This document shows, piece by piece, positions 22,392 through 31,659 of a stretch of 64,000 nt of DNA (within the stretch, counting starts at the first letter, position 1; each line of letters opens with the position of its first letter). The stretch lies in the NCBI GenBank assembly GCA_027576995.1, contig JANBQC010000036.1, positions 1 to 64,000 of the forward strand. Reading direction: 5' to 3'. The translations under genes and the position numbers were made by a program. The notes beneath the pieces are model-generated. The model was not told where the DNA came from. It saw only the letters and a list, made by a program, of their open reading frames with translations, and made no database searches. This stretch comes from Dimargaris cristalligena (taxonomy: Eukaryota > Kickxellomycota > Dimargaritomycetes > Dimargaritales > Dimargaritaceae).

Positions 22392-23894
22392 ATGGCGCTT
22401 GCCACCTTTCCCCCACAGCGCAAGGCTTCCACGACTGCTCTATTGGACTTTGCCCTGGACGGGCCAGCGTCCCAGTCGTCCGACTATGATTCCGAGGAGG
22501 AGGAAGACGAGGTAGCTTGGCGGCCTAGTCCCCCCTCCGCCAAGGCACTCCGCTTACTTGGCCTCAGCGCACCGCCCTCGTCTCCACTGGTAGCGGCGAA
22601 CAGCCACGTGGTTGGACCAAGAGAGGAAGAAGCTGAGGAAGAAGAGGAGGAGGGGCTGTCCTTCCTCGAGGGCTTGGCCCTATCCGTCGAGCCCTCCCCA
22701 GCCACCTTGAACCCTACACCTAAACGGAGGTTCCGACGGTACCCGGCGTCTTCCTTCTCGTCATCCTCGGACCACACCGTAGTTTCCCTTCCCGTCCCGG
22801 CCAACCAGGCGGCCTCGGCCCGTAACAAATTCAAGCCCTCGTTCGACCTGCCGTCCCCTATCGAAACCCTCCCGGATATGCACTCCCCCCTGCCTACTAC
22901 CTCGGGCTGGTTTTGGGAGCGGTCCATTGCCGCCAATGTGCACTGGTTTCGCCGCCATGCCTTTCATCCGCCCTACCATCCCTACTTTTTTCTCCAGTGG
23001 CTCTTCTGCGTCCTCATTTTCTTTGGCCAATTCCTCTACCAGGGCCGCTTTGTGCAGGACCAGCCCGCGGCCTTCCGCGCTGTCTACGTTGTTGGTATTC
23101 TCATGAGCTTATGCACTGGCCTTCTGAACATCGCCGTCTCTGCGCTGGATCCCACCGATCCGGTGGTCAAGCAGGCCGCCGTGCCCCGCAATCCCGTGTA
23201 CGATTTGACCCCTGGTATTCTCGTCAATAACCTGGTCACTGGTGTGTGCGACGTGTGTTTGGTCCAAACCGACTTCCACACCCGCCATTGCAAGCGCTGC
23301 AACCGGTGTGTGGCCGGGTTTGACCACCACTGCAAATGGCTCAATACCTGCATCGGCAGTCGCAACTACCGCACCTTCATCGCCCTTCTGGCGGTGGGCT
23401 GGATAACCGCCCTCGGCTACCTGGCCAACTCCATTTACATTATTTACCTGTTCTTTTACCAAAAGGACGTCTATTTGCGGCGGGTGGCCGATATATTTGA
23501 TTTAGACACCCCGCAACCCGATGCCCGGGCCTCCGCCGTCATCGGGGCCGACGTTTTGGTAGGCTGTCTGACCTTTTTGAACTGGATGGCCGTCTCGGCC
23601 GTCACCCAAATTCTGGTGTTCCATCTCCGCCTGCGCCGAACGGGCCAAACCACCGTTGACTACCTGAATGAGCTTGACGACCGCCGGCACGCCGAGGCCC
23701 ACCTTCCCCCCGGGGTCCCCACCACTGGGCGGGTCCGGTTCCTTCGTCGCCTGCAGACCGTATCGAATGCAGTCCGCCATACTATCCGCCGAGTCCTTCG
23801 CCTGCCGAATCCCGCCAATGGACCGACCGATCTCCCCTATTCGTATTGGAAACCGCCACAACAGCCGGAGCCCGTGCCTCTCAATGCGCTTTAA
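22392..23894 (+). CDS. DHHC palmitoyltransferase (ZDHHC1/11-like)
   Basis: Single-exon, 500 residues, ATG at 22392. Residues 1-180 are acidic and Ser/Pro-rich cytosolic sequence. Two membrane helices follow (FFLQWLFCVLIFFGQFLY and AVYVVGILMSLCTGLLNIAV). The Cys-rich catalytic domain starts at about residue 290: CDVCLVQTDFHTRHCKRCNR, then CVAGFDHHCKWLNTCIGSRN, with the catalytic DHHC cysteine. Two more helices follow, then a basic tail. These enzymes S-acylate proteins on Golgi, ER or plasma membrane using palmitoyl-CoA. The placement of helices before the DHHC domain and the FDHHCKWLNTCIG wording fit the ZDHHC1/11 subfamily. The substrate cannot be read from sequence. Confidence 0.93.
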   Translation: MALATFPPQRKASTTALLDFALDGPASQSSDYDSEEEEDEVAWRPSPPSAKALRLLGLSAPPSSPLVAANSHVVGPREEEAEEEEEEGLSFLEGLALSVEPSPATLNPTPKRRFRRYPASSFSSSSDHTVVSLPVPANQAASARNKFKPSFDLPSPIETLPDMHSPLPTTSGWFWERSIAANVHWFRRHAFHPPYHPYFFLQWLFCVLIFFGQFLYQGRFVQDQPAAFRAVYVVGILMSLCTGLLNIAVSALDPTDPVVKQAAVPRNPVYDLTPGILVNNLVTGVCDVCLVQTDFHTRHCKRCNRCVAGFDHHCKWLNTCIGSRNYRTFIALLAVGWITALGYLANSIYIIYLFFYQKDVYLRRVADIFDLDTPQPDARASAVIGADVLVGCLTFLNWMAVSAVTQILVFHLRLRRTGQTTVDYLNELDDRRHAEAHLPPGVPTTGRVRFLRRLQTVSNAVRHTIRRVLRLPNPANGPTDLPYSYWKPPQQPEPVPLNAL

Positions 23895-25272
23895 TGACGG
23901 GTCATTGGCAATTCATACTTCTTCTGATTCTCTCAAAGACGCGATACCTGGGGCCGGGTGGCTTTTGGGTTACTCCTAATCTGATCCCATACCTGTGTAT
24001 TATTAAATCCGAGTCCGCAACCTGCCGCATAACTTTAGTGTAATCATAGCATAGCTTCCTCCCCCGGTGCTTCCACTAGTACGGACATTTTGGATAGGTG
24101 ATTCTGCTTGGTGGCGCTTTTTCAGTTCCACACACACCCCCCCTGTGACCTTGCACGGTAGTTGATTATACCGAGGAGGAACGCAGTTATATCAATATAT
24201 TTATTAAAAATAAAGCAATGGCCAATGGCAGGCCCGAATGAGACTAACCCCACATACCATCGTCACTCAGGGGGTGGAGCTGGATGAAGGAAGATACTTT
24301 GGGTTCCTTCCGGGTTTGAGGTATCGACTAGAGTCGGCTTTACGGGAACCGAGTTAATTAGGGGGCGGGCATACCCCGATTTGTGCCAAGCTTCGGTTCC
24401 CCGGTAGATGTCGACTTTAGCATGGTGATACCCCCGTATCCCAATTTGCTCTGAATGGTCCCTTCACCTATATTGAAGACCAGCTATGATTGACCCTGCT
24501 ACCCAACAGTACACTGATTGCCGGCCTAAGTAGGTAATAATTACTGTCTCATCTCCAACTGGAGTAGGCCTTTCTCGCACCACTTGGTCAAGGATTGCCA
24601 TTGAATCTTCCCACAACCCCGCCAACAATGCCATGAACCTTTTAGGGTTATTGCGGGCTTTGTTTGCATGTCCTCGAATGCAGACGCCTGCACCCGTAGA
24701 TTCGGACTTGGCTGGCGCGATGGGGCTTACGCTAATTAGGTTTTCGCTAGGGTCATTGGAGTTAGGTGACCGACAGGATTGAGTACCGGCCATAATCCCG
24801 TCCAACGAAATGTCAGTCATCGACTGTGCTTAGGGTGTTTGATCTCACTGTGCCATGATTTCCCTCGATTCCTCGTACTATCCCCGCCACTCACTAATGA
24901 GTAGGGTTATAACAACAACCTAATTCGCTGCACTTGTATTTGAAACATTCAACGGGGCAAGTCCACTTCTAGATCCCCCTTTCTCACCCAACATCCGTCG
25001 CCTTTTTTTTGGGGGGGTGTGAGGGGGGGAGGGTCGGACCCTACGCATGGGTTGGCCTGTATATTTCACCCTCTGCTTACACATGGTAATATTTAAGGCC
25101 TCAAAGGCCATCTTCCGCCTGGCTTACTTTCCGGCTTTGTTCTTTGCGTATTGATCTTCATTCCCCCCCTAATTAACCACCGGTCTACTTGGTGGGTAGC
25201 CCCTCAGCCAACTATATCGAATTATTAGACATTTTCCCATTACCCGGGCCTTTTCACGAGACTTGGCGTACC
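23895..25272. other. intergenic before the seven-helix protein gene
   Basis: No supportable gene. A 118-codon minus-strand frame at 24464-24820 starts with ATG but has no recognisable domain or hydrophobic pattern. A T/G homopolymer block lies near 25003-25030. Confidence 0.5.
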
Positions 25273-26934
25273 ATGCTTAGTCGGTGGTGCGCTCGGGTGA
25301 CCATTATAGCCCTGGGTTTGTGGCTGGGGTGTGTTCGGGATAGCCAGGCCTCACTAACGACGGTCGCCACTCAGGAAACTTTCCGGGCCTATGACTTTCC
25401 CCGCAACGATGACCACCCAGCACCGGGGCTAAGTGCCTTCTCCGGCCATCTATTATTAGCCTCCGTGGATGAGAACTGCCACATCCAGGTGGATGACTCA
25501 AAGTATCCCAGTATTTTGGGTAACAATGGGCCGCGGAACGACTCGCTGGGCACTATCCTCGCGTACGTCGATATGTCCAACTTGCCAAGCATCAAGTGTC
25601 GCCGTTTAGTATCCGTACTTGAAGTCAGCCAAGGTCTCGAATCCATCGACGCCCTCGTTTTCGCCTCGATCCACGACTCCGACACCGACTTTGGGGGACT
25701 CGACGACATTAATTTGTATTTCTACCGGGAGGCCTTGCCCATACCCCAGTTTTTATTGGCAGTGGGCCAAGACACGGGCCAGAGCCTCTTGCGCCAGCTT
25801 ACCGAACACCCCGCCCCGGAGGGGATTTCCGTGACCGGCGTGTGGGACGACAGCCCCTGGACGGTTCTGGCCGGAAGCGTGGGCTTTCTGTTTGTCCGCT
25901 GGCTCTTCTTTGCTATCCGCGTGTTAGCGGCCTTGTATGTGACGTACCACATGTTTACCATGTACCGCCTCTCCTGCTTCCGCTACTCGTTCAAATTCCT
26001 GGTCTTTACGGCGATTCTAGTCCACCTGGTTGCCTTTATGATCGGACCGCTGGAGCTATATATTTACCGCTACCAGGCCTGGCTGTTCCTCATTGGCTGG
26101 TTTGCGGTCAATGCGGCTTTTTACGCACTAATTCTACGGTGGGCCCGGGTGGTGCGGTCCATTTACCCCTGGAAATGGCTCCGGTTCTTCACCGCTCTAG
26201 CCCATGTCGCCTTTTACGCTGTCTTCATCACTCTCTTCTTCACGGGCCTTAATTACTTTACCTTGCCCAGCCGGGAGTTTGTGTCCGATTTCGGCAACAT
26301 TTTACGCACCTATGTCGTAACGTCCCTGACGGCCATCCAATCGGTCTTCTTCACAACAGTGGGGCTAAGGGTCGTATTCCTCCAATGGCGTCAGTACCGT
26401 TCGGACCCGGGTGCCATGGCTCTCATTAAATTGACCCTGCTATGCCTGTTTTCCATGTTTGGCTGGCTACTGCTATCACTGGTGCTGGTCCTCATCCAAA
26501 CTGTTTGGGCCGTTCCCGATGTGAAAACCTACCTGGGCCGGATTATTTGCTCCCATATCGCCAGTCTATTGGCGGTTTTCGCGGTCTTTTGGAATATGAC
26601 CGTGTCAGGTGTCGATTCGCATTCATCTGACCCGTCCGGCCAAGCCCGGACGTCGCTGGGTGGTCGATTGGGCAGTGTCCACCTACAGTCCTGCAATGGC
26701 CACTTAGTCGACACGTGTGCGTCAACCCCACGCACCTCGCGCGACTGCGTTTCGGACGTCCTCGAAAAGGATTGCAAAAACCCTCTGTCCGAAAAACCGG
26801 TTAGGTTGTCGATTCTTCCCTCGGTGTCGCCGAGACCCCGTCATCTCAGCCGGTGTGAACCTGAGCCGCGGGCTCTGAATGAGGACCCACCTACTTTTGG
26901 GACCGAATCTTATGAATGTAAAGTACTTATTTAG
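25273..26934 (+). CDS. seven-transmembrane protein with secreted-type ectodomain, receptor-like
   Basis: Single exon, 553 residues from the ATG at 25273, chosen because it starts a clean signal peptide (MLSRWCARVTIIALGLWLGC). An ectodomain of about 170 residues follows, with two cysteines and a few possible N-glycosylation sites. Seven hydrophobic helices then run from about residue 196 to 446 (for example VGFLFVRWLFFAIRVLAAL, FLVFTAILVHLVAFMIG and LTLLCLFSMFGWLLLSLVLV). A 105-residue Ser/Pro/Arg-rich cytosolic tail ends the protein. The architecture of signal peptide, ectodomain, seven helices and tail fits a GPCR or GOST-like protein. I do not recognise a named family and see no DRY or NPxxY-type motif. 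The transmembrane topology is well supported; a receptor function is inference. Confidence 0.75.
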   Translation: MLSRWCARVTIIALGLWLGCVRDSQASLTTVATQETFRAYDFPRNDDHPAPGLSAFSGHLLLASVDENCHIQVDDSKYPSILGNNGPRNDSLGTILAYVDMSNLPSIKCRRLVSVLEVSQGLESIDALVFASIHDSDTDFGGLDDINLYFYREALPIPQFLLAVGQDTGQSLLRQLTEHPAPEGISVTGVWDDSPWTVLAGSVGFLFVRWLFFAIRVLAALYVTYHMFTMYRLSCFRYSFKFLVFTAILVHLVAFMIGPLELYIYRYQAWLFLIGWFAVNAAFYALILRWARVVRSIYPWKWLRFFTALAHVAFYAVFITLFFTGLNYFTLPSREFVSDFGNILRTYVVTSLTAIQSVFFTTVGLRVVFLQWRQYRSDPGAMALIKLTLLCLFSMFGWLLLSLVLVLIQTVWAVPDVKTYLGRIICSHIASLLAVFAVFWNMTVSGVDSHSSDPSGQARTSLGGRLGSVHLQSCNGHLVDTCASTPRTSRDCVSDVLEKDCKNPLSEKPVRLSILPSVSPRPRHLSRCEPEPRALNEDPPTFGTESYECKVLI

Positions 26935-27142
26935 TCATGGCCGAAAAGGCCGGTTATTAATGAATTTAATTACACCGCTGGTAACTAAAGTTGGACTCTT
27001 CCCCCCCCCCTGTGTTAGTGAAACAAGGTCTCTCAGGGTATGATGTGGGGAAAGAAGGGTGGTTGGCCCTACTACCAATAGCTGTATCGAATTTTTTGGT
27101 TTAGGATTGGCCAAATAGCCAAAACAATCGCTTGATAAAATA

Positions 27143-27287
27143 TATGACTGTAACTTGGCCCCGCTATATAGAAGGTTGTACATGATCTGTGTATAGGATA
27201 AAATAGGCAGACAATTTGTTTTTATCCAGTAGCATGTGCCTCATCCAGCGGAGTTTTCGTTATATAGCCCAGTCGAACCTCTTCTAT
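27143..27287 (+). repeat. dispersed TIR element, copy D (diverged)
   Basis: A 145 bp match to copy A. The core reads TTTTTATCCAGTAGCATGTG, CCTCATCCAGCGGAGTTTTC and GTTATATAGCCCAGTCGAAC. The left end, near AACTTGGCCCCGCTATATAG, pairs imperfectly with the right end. Boundaries are approximate. Confidence 0.7.
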
Positions 27288-29032
27288 GTTGACTTGGGTG
27301 GTGACTGAGTACACACAGCCAACTAGCGGGTATTAGTAGGACCGAAAGTCGGTTAGAGTTAGCCTGGCATTATTTGAAACTCGGTGTCAATCGGGAAATT
27401 GGGCCATCTGTATTTAAATCGGGAATAACGCGTCCGATGGCCCCCACCACTCCACCGGATGCTCACTACTGCCAAAACTTTAAAGTACATGATGCGTACT
27501 GTAATTCACGGCCACAACCATGTTAAACATGACGACCCTAAAGTTGTCAGTAGTAGTATGGAGTATAAGTTCCCCTGGCCCATGCGGTAGCTGCTTGTTG
27601 TCCTTTACCTTGGCTTGGGACTGTCGGGTAGGTATGATATTCCGGCCATTTCACTTCACACACCCCCCTCCGGCATAGTCGCCATGAAAATATAGGTACC
27701 TAACCACATCCTATGTAACGGGGCTCCCTGCTGGGCTTGGGAGGGCGGAACAATGCCGCCTCCGCTATACTAACATGTCCGCTGGTTATTAAAAGCCCAC
27801 ACTGGTGAGTGCCCTTAATCCTTACTGCATTCAACTGGTGCCTTCAGCCCCACCACGTTGGTCCCAGTCCACTGTGATAAAATAGCGCAATTAACACCGG
27901 ATTCGGCCGGTCCGACTCAGTTTTGCAAGTATTGCTTATTGATGGGCGCAGTTGCTCATAGATTACCGCCTTTGTTCCTTCCTACGAACTTCGTGTTAGG
28001 AAGGGGAGGGGTGGGCTGGATAAATATTTGGCATTCCTTAAAAGTATTCGACGGTAGCTGGCCCAACAAAATGGGGCCGATTTGCGGCCATTGGATAAGC
28101 CAAGTGGCAATCGATACGGCTGATCGATGTGTATATATGTGGGTATTCGAAAGAGGAGGCGACGACCCGGATCAGTAATTAGCCAGGTTGGTTACGGAGA
28201 TAGGTTCTGTTCGTATGATCAGGAAGAGCATCGTTAGGCAATCGTGGAGTATCAAGACTTTCGTCAAGGCTAAGAGATTGGTTAGGTTTTATTACAGAGA
28301 GCACCGACTTCATTGGACGTGTATCCCTTTATTGGCGGGAGTCGCTGTGGGTGGGAAGGCAAGGGCGGGTTGGAGGCACAATAAAAATAGAAAACAGAGG
28401 CACAAGGTTAATTCGGCCAGCGCTTTTTAGCATTACGTTGCCATTGGGAGGACTGTGGGCGGGGCCAGTGTCGGACCAATGATTGGGCTACGATTTTCCC
28501 TCGCCCCTCTTTACGAGAAGTGATGAATGGGCTATTCAGTGCATCGACCCAGCAGTGCCTGGACCAAGGCTGTGTAGGGGTAGCCTTCCATACATCCCCC
28601 ATTTGGTCCAGTCCGTTCGGTGGGGCGTTACCCAGTCTGTTGTTCTCTGGCCGATATCCCAAAATAGCGAGTCGCGGCGACCTCGACTGGCCCTTTCTAA
28701 TGCCTTAGTACCACGGACCTCCCCCTTTGCCGGGCCGCGGTGAAAAAGACTCATCGATTATAACAAATGCTCGGTCGGGGCAAACGGCGGGTGATAGGGT
28801 TCCAGTAAGGCCGGTTAGGGTTAGGAGGGGTAAGTCCGACACCGGAGCGGGGGATTGGCTACGCGTTCTAGTCCTAAAATAGAATGGCGGATGAGCAAAA
28901 GGAGCGGCAAATGGGCGAGACATGCTGGAGTGAAGATTCGCGCTGAGAACAGTGGAGTTCGTTAATCTGCCAATCGGGCGAATACATATCATCATCATCA
29001 TCAGAAACGCATGTGTCCCCTCGCCTTCGAAT

Positions 29033-29240
29033 TTATGAGCGGAAAACCAAACACATACCACCGGCCATGTGAACAGCATAAACGAGCGGTTTAAAGATAA
29101 CGTGAGGCCGCCAAGGATAGTCAAGGGCTGGTACTAACAGCCTCGCCAACGAAAATAGGCAGGGCCCCGACGACGGCCAGCTTACCCAGGCCGACTCGAT
29201 CCACTTCATCAGATACAAGATGGATGGGGACTTCCCTCAT
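29033..29240 (-). pseudogene. possible DPM2-like dolichol-phosphate-mannose synthase subunit, frame broken
   Basis: From the minus-strand ATG at 29240 one frame gives MREVPIHLVSDEVDRVGLGK and a hydrophobic run to about 29140. The other frame then continues LVPALDYPWRPHVIFKPLVY followed by AVHMAGG. End to end they mirror DPM2: an N-terminal D-R/Q-V-x-G start, helix 1, a P-x-(I/L)-D turn, HVI-K, YAV and helix 2. The spacing agrees only if one base is skipped near 29130-29150. A 52 nt GTAAGC...TTAG intron would also restore frame but would remove helix 1. The end of helix 2 may lie beyond a GTATGT donor. It may be a pseudogene, a sequence error or chance. Confidence 0.3.
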
Positions 29241-29439
29241 GAGGGGGGAGACCCAGCGGCGGTAGGGGTCGCAGAAATCGCTCGATGCGAGATTATCGAG
29301 GTGTCCTCCATTTGTCCGTTGGTGGGGATTGCCCCCTTTTCGTTTCACACTTCTCCAGCATTAAAGCCCATTGGACTCCTCCTGGCTTCCGTACTCCAGT
29401 CTATGGATAACCAGGGGTAATTCACCGTGCCGGGAGCAC

Positions 29440-29447
29440 TATTTAAA
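29440..29447 (+). promoter_or_regulatory. TATA-like box of the SOD gene
   Basis: TATTTAAA, 159 bases before the ATG at 29606. Confidence 0.5.
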
Positions 29448-29605
29448 CCGGCCCTAGCCCTCTCGTTCCTTCCCTATTCACACCATCCACTTTCCCCTCC
29501 TCTTTCCCTCTGATCGGCCTGTTGTGAGTCCGCTAGCTCCATTTTCATTTCGCCTGCCTAGTCTCCACGCATTTCCCCCTGATTATTGCCGCACTTCCCT
29601 TCACT

Positions 29606-30127
29606 ATGCGTTTCTCTACTGCTTGTCTGGCTCTGACCGCCTTGGCCGCCCCCGCTTTGGCCCTGCCGACCGCCGACCACGCCGTCGCCAAGTTCGAAAA
29701 CCCCGCCGGAGTATCGGGCCAGGTGACTTTTGAGCGCCAGCCCAAGTGCGGCGCGCAGGGTACGCACGTCTCCTTCCAGTTTAGCGGGTTTGGCGCCACC
29801 GCCGTCGGCCCCTTCTCCTACCATATTCACCAGTCTCCGGTAGGCGCGGACGGTGGCTGCACGGCCACGGGCGGACACTTTGACCCCTACGCCGTCCCCA
29901 AAACCCCCGTGTACACCTGCAATCCCGCGCAGGCCCGTGCCACCTGTGAGGTGGGCGACCTTAGTGGTAAGCACGGGAAGCTCAACCCCCTGCCCGCCAA
30001 CGGACCCGTCAGTGGGTCGTACCACGACGTCGACGTGGAGCTCACCGGAGCCAACGCTATCGTGGGGCGGTCGGTGGTGGTGCACAATGCCCAGGGTGAC
30101 CGGATTGCTTGCGCCAACATTGTTTAG
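29606..30127 (+). CDS. secreted copper-only superoxide dismutase-like protein
   Basis: Single exon, 173 residues. A signal peptide (MRFSTACLALTALAAPALAL) is followed by a SOD beta-barrel. Copper ligands are visible in FSYHIHQSP, in GGHFDPYA and in GRSVVVHNAQ. After the GGHFDP motif the protein goes straight to TCNPAQARATCEVGDLSGKH. The extra zinc-ligand His and Asp of Cu/Zn SOD and most of the electrostatic loop are not seen. This is the pattern of fungal Cu-only SODs (Candida Sod5 type), which dismutate superoxide outside the cell. No GPI-anchor tail follows the domain, so the product should be released or loosely wall-bound. Four cysteines allow two disulfides. Confidence 0.9.
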   Translation: MRFSTACLALTALAAPALALPTADHAVAKFENPAGVSGQVTFERQPKCGAQGTHVSFQFSGFGATAVGPFSYHIHQSPVGADGGCTATGGHFDPYAVPKTPVYTCNPAQARATCEVGDLSGKHGKLNPLPANGPVSGSYHDVDVELTGANAIVGRSVVVHNAQGDRIACANIV

Positions 30128-30721
30128 ACTCGGCCGGGTTTTTGCCGGATAATCTCGCATGGTGCTTAGACGCCCACGTTGTAATGCCATTTCCCATATT
30201 TATGGGCGCTTTCATCCGTAGACTCGGATGGGTTGGACAGAGTGCCTTTTTTAATGACCCTTTCATGACTAGGGGCTAAATACCCCGTCTCGCGACTAAT
30301 AAAACGCATATTTGATATCGAATGAGGGTGGGTAGATATAGTATATCTATTTTCTTAGGGCGTTTAGCCAAAAAGGCAGTGCGGGTTTATGGCGGAGAAG
30401 TCCAATCAAACCAAAACAAGACAGGGCAAGTACCGCCCCATTCAGCTGGTGAGGAACGGTGATAATCAAGGCCAGCCCTAGTAGACTGCTCCGAAAACCA
30501 TTCCCCCCCAGTGTGAGGGCTTTTGGAGGAGCATTAGTTTGGGAATGTTTAGCGTCGAATCCAAACCTCTAAGGCAGGGCAAAATAGTTGAGGGAGGGTT
30601 ATAGAGACTTCCCTCCTTTTACTGGCGGTTCATTGCCCTCCTCTATCCACTAGACTCCTTTCGCTGACCTACTCCTTCTGCCCATTTTACTTGTCGCGTA
30701 TACTTCAGCCCCTCTAACACC
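30128..30721. other. intergenic between SOD and phosducin-like genes
   Basis: Holds the SOD 3' end and the next promoter. Nothing else is seen. Confidence 0.6.
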
Positions 30722-31659
30722 ATGAGCGACCCCTTGGAAGACCTCATTCGGAACATGTCGTCTGCTCCGGATGAAACCGCCCAAGAGCAGCGGCGGAAAC
30801 AGCTGGACCAGGACCTCACTTCAGACGAAGATGACCACGATAGTGCAGAGGCTGAACCGTCCCTCTACACCCGGGAGCTAACGGACGGGCCCCAAACGGG
30901 ACCTAAAGGGGTTCTCGCTGACTATCGACACTTTAAAGCTATTCAGCAGCAATACCAACGCCAGCCTCGGTCCCAGCCCCCGCCCCGGGAACCGACGCGT
31001 GGGGCCGAGTCAGCAGACGACTCGGAATTCGATGACCTACTCGACGACGAGGTCCTACAGCAGTACAGCCAGCAGCGGCTGGCCGAGTGGCAAGCGAACC
31101 AAAAAACCTTTGGTACAGTGGAGGAGGTGGCCGCGGACAGCTACGCGACCACGGTGGACCAGGAGGCGCCCACGGTGCGGGTGGTAGTCCACGTATACGA
31201 CGACTCGGTGGCGGTCTGCCGGCATCTCAATGAAATGCTGAGTGGGCTGGCCCGGACGCTTCCTCACATCCGGTTTATCAAGATTCAGGCATGGGAGACG
31301 GGCCAATCCACGTTTACCCCAGATGTCCTTCCGATTTTGCTGGCGTACCAGGACGGCCTGTTGATTGATACGGTTATTCGGGCGGCCGACCAACTGCCGA
31401 CTGGCCACTTTACGGCGACAGACGTGGCTAACCTGCTGCAAAAGTAAGTCGATAACGTTCCGTCACCCCATGTCCCTCGTTTCTCAGTTGCTGGGCTATG
31501 CCGTTCTGGAATAACCCTCCCCCCCCGGTCGTTGAGCCTAGCTGATAGATCCTAACTCCCCCCATCTATACGCTTGTTTGTTCATAACATGATGCCTTCT
31601 CCTCTCCCGCCTTCTTCAGGACCGAATTGCTGCCAACCACCACCACCACCACCAACTGA
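30722..31659 (+). CDS. phosducin-like protein (G-beta-gamma/CCT co-chaperone family)
   Basis: Two exons: 30722-31443 and 31620-31659 (253 residues). Reading straight through exon 1 gives a stop at 31445-31447, but GTAAGT there is a donor. A CTTCAG acceptor at 31614-31619 adds KTELLPTTTTTTN, which restores the ELLP-like C-terminus normal for phosducins. The N-terminal part is acidic and carries the family motif GPKGVLADYRHFK at about residue 60. The C-terminal half is a thioredoxin-like fold without the redox Cys pair (VVVHVYDDSV...FIKIQAWE...LPILLAYQDGLLID). Family members help G-protein beta-gamma dimers or CCT substrates fold in the cytosol. The acidic insert at about 95-110 is not diagnostic. 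I cannot say which phosducin subclass it is. Confidence 0.9.

Larger units (their letters stand above)
26935..29605. other. long intergenic region with repeat copy D and a DPM2-like remnant
   Basis: About 2.7 kb. It contains repeat copy D (27143-27287) and, on the minus strand at 29033-29240, a possible frameshifted DPM2-like gene. Other open frames (for example 27858-28178 and 28705-29124) have no recognisable content. Confidence 0.5.

Noticed and set aside
24464..24820. 118-codon minus-strand ORF with ATG
   Set aside because: No recognisable domain, signal peptide, helix pattern or splice partner; similar-length frames occur by chance in this window. Transcript data could revive it.
28705..29124. 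139-codon minus-strand ORF
   Set aside because: Met-rich and Pro/Ser-rich translation with an ATG/CAT trinucleotide run. Its first part overlaps the DPM2-like remnant in another frame.
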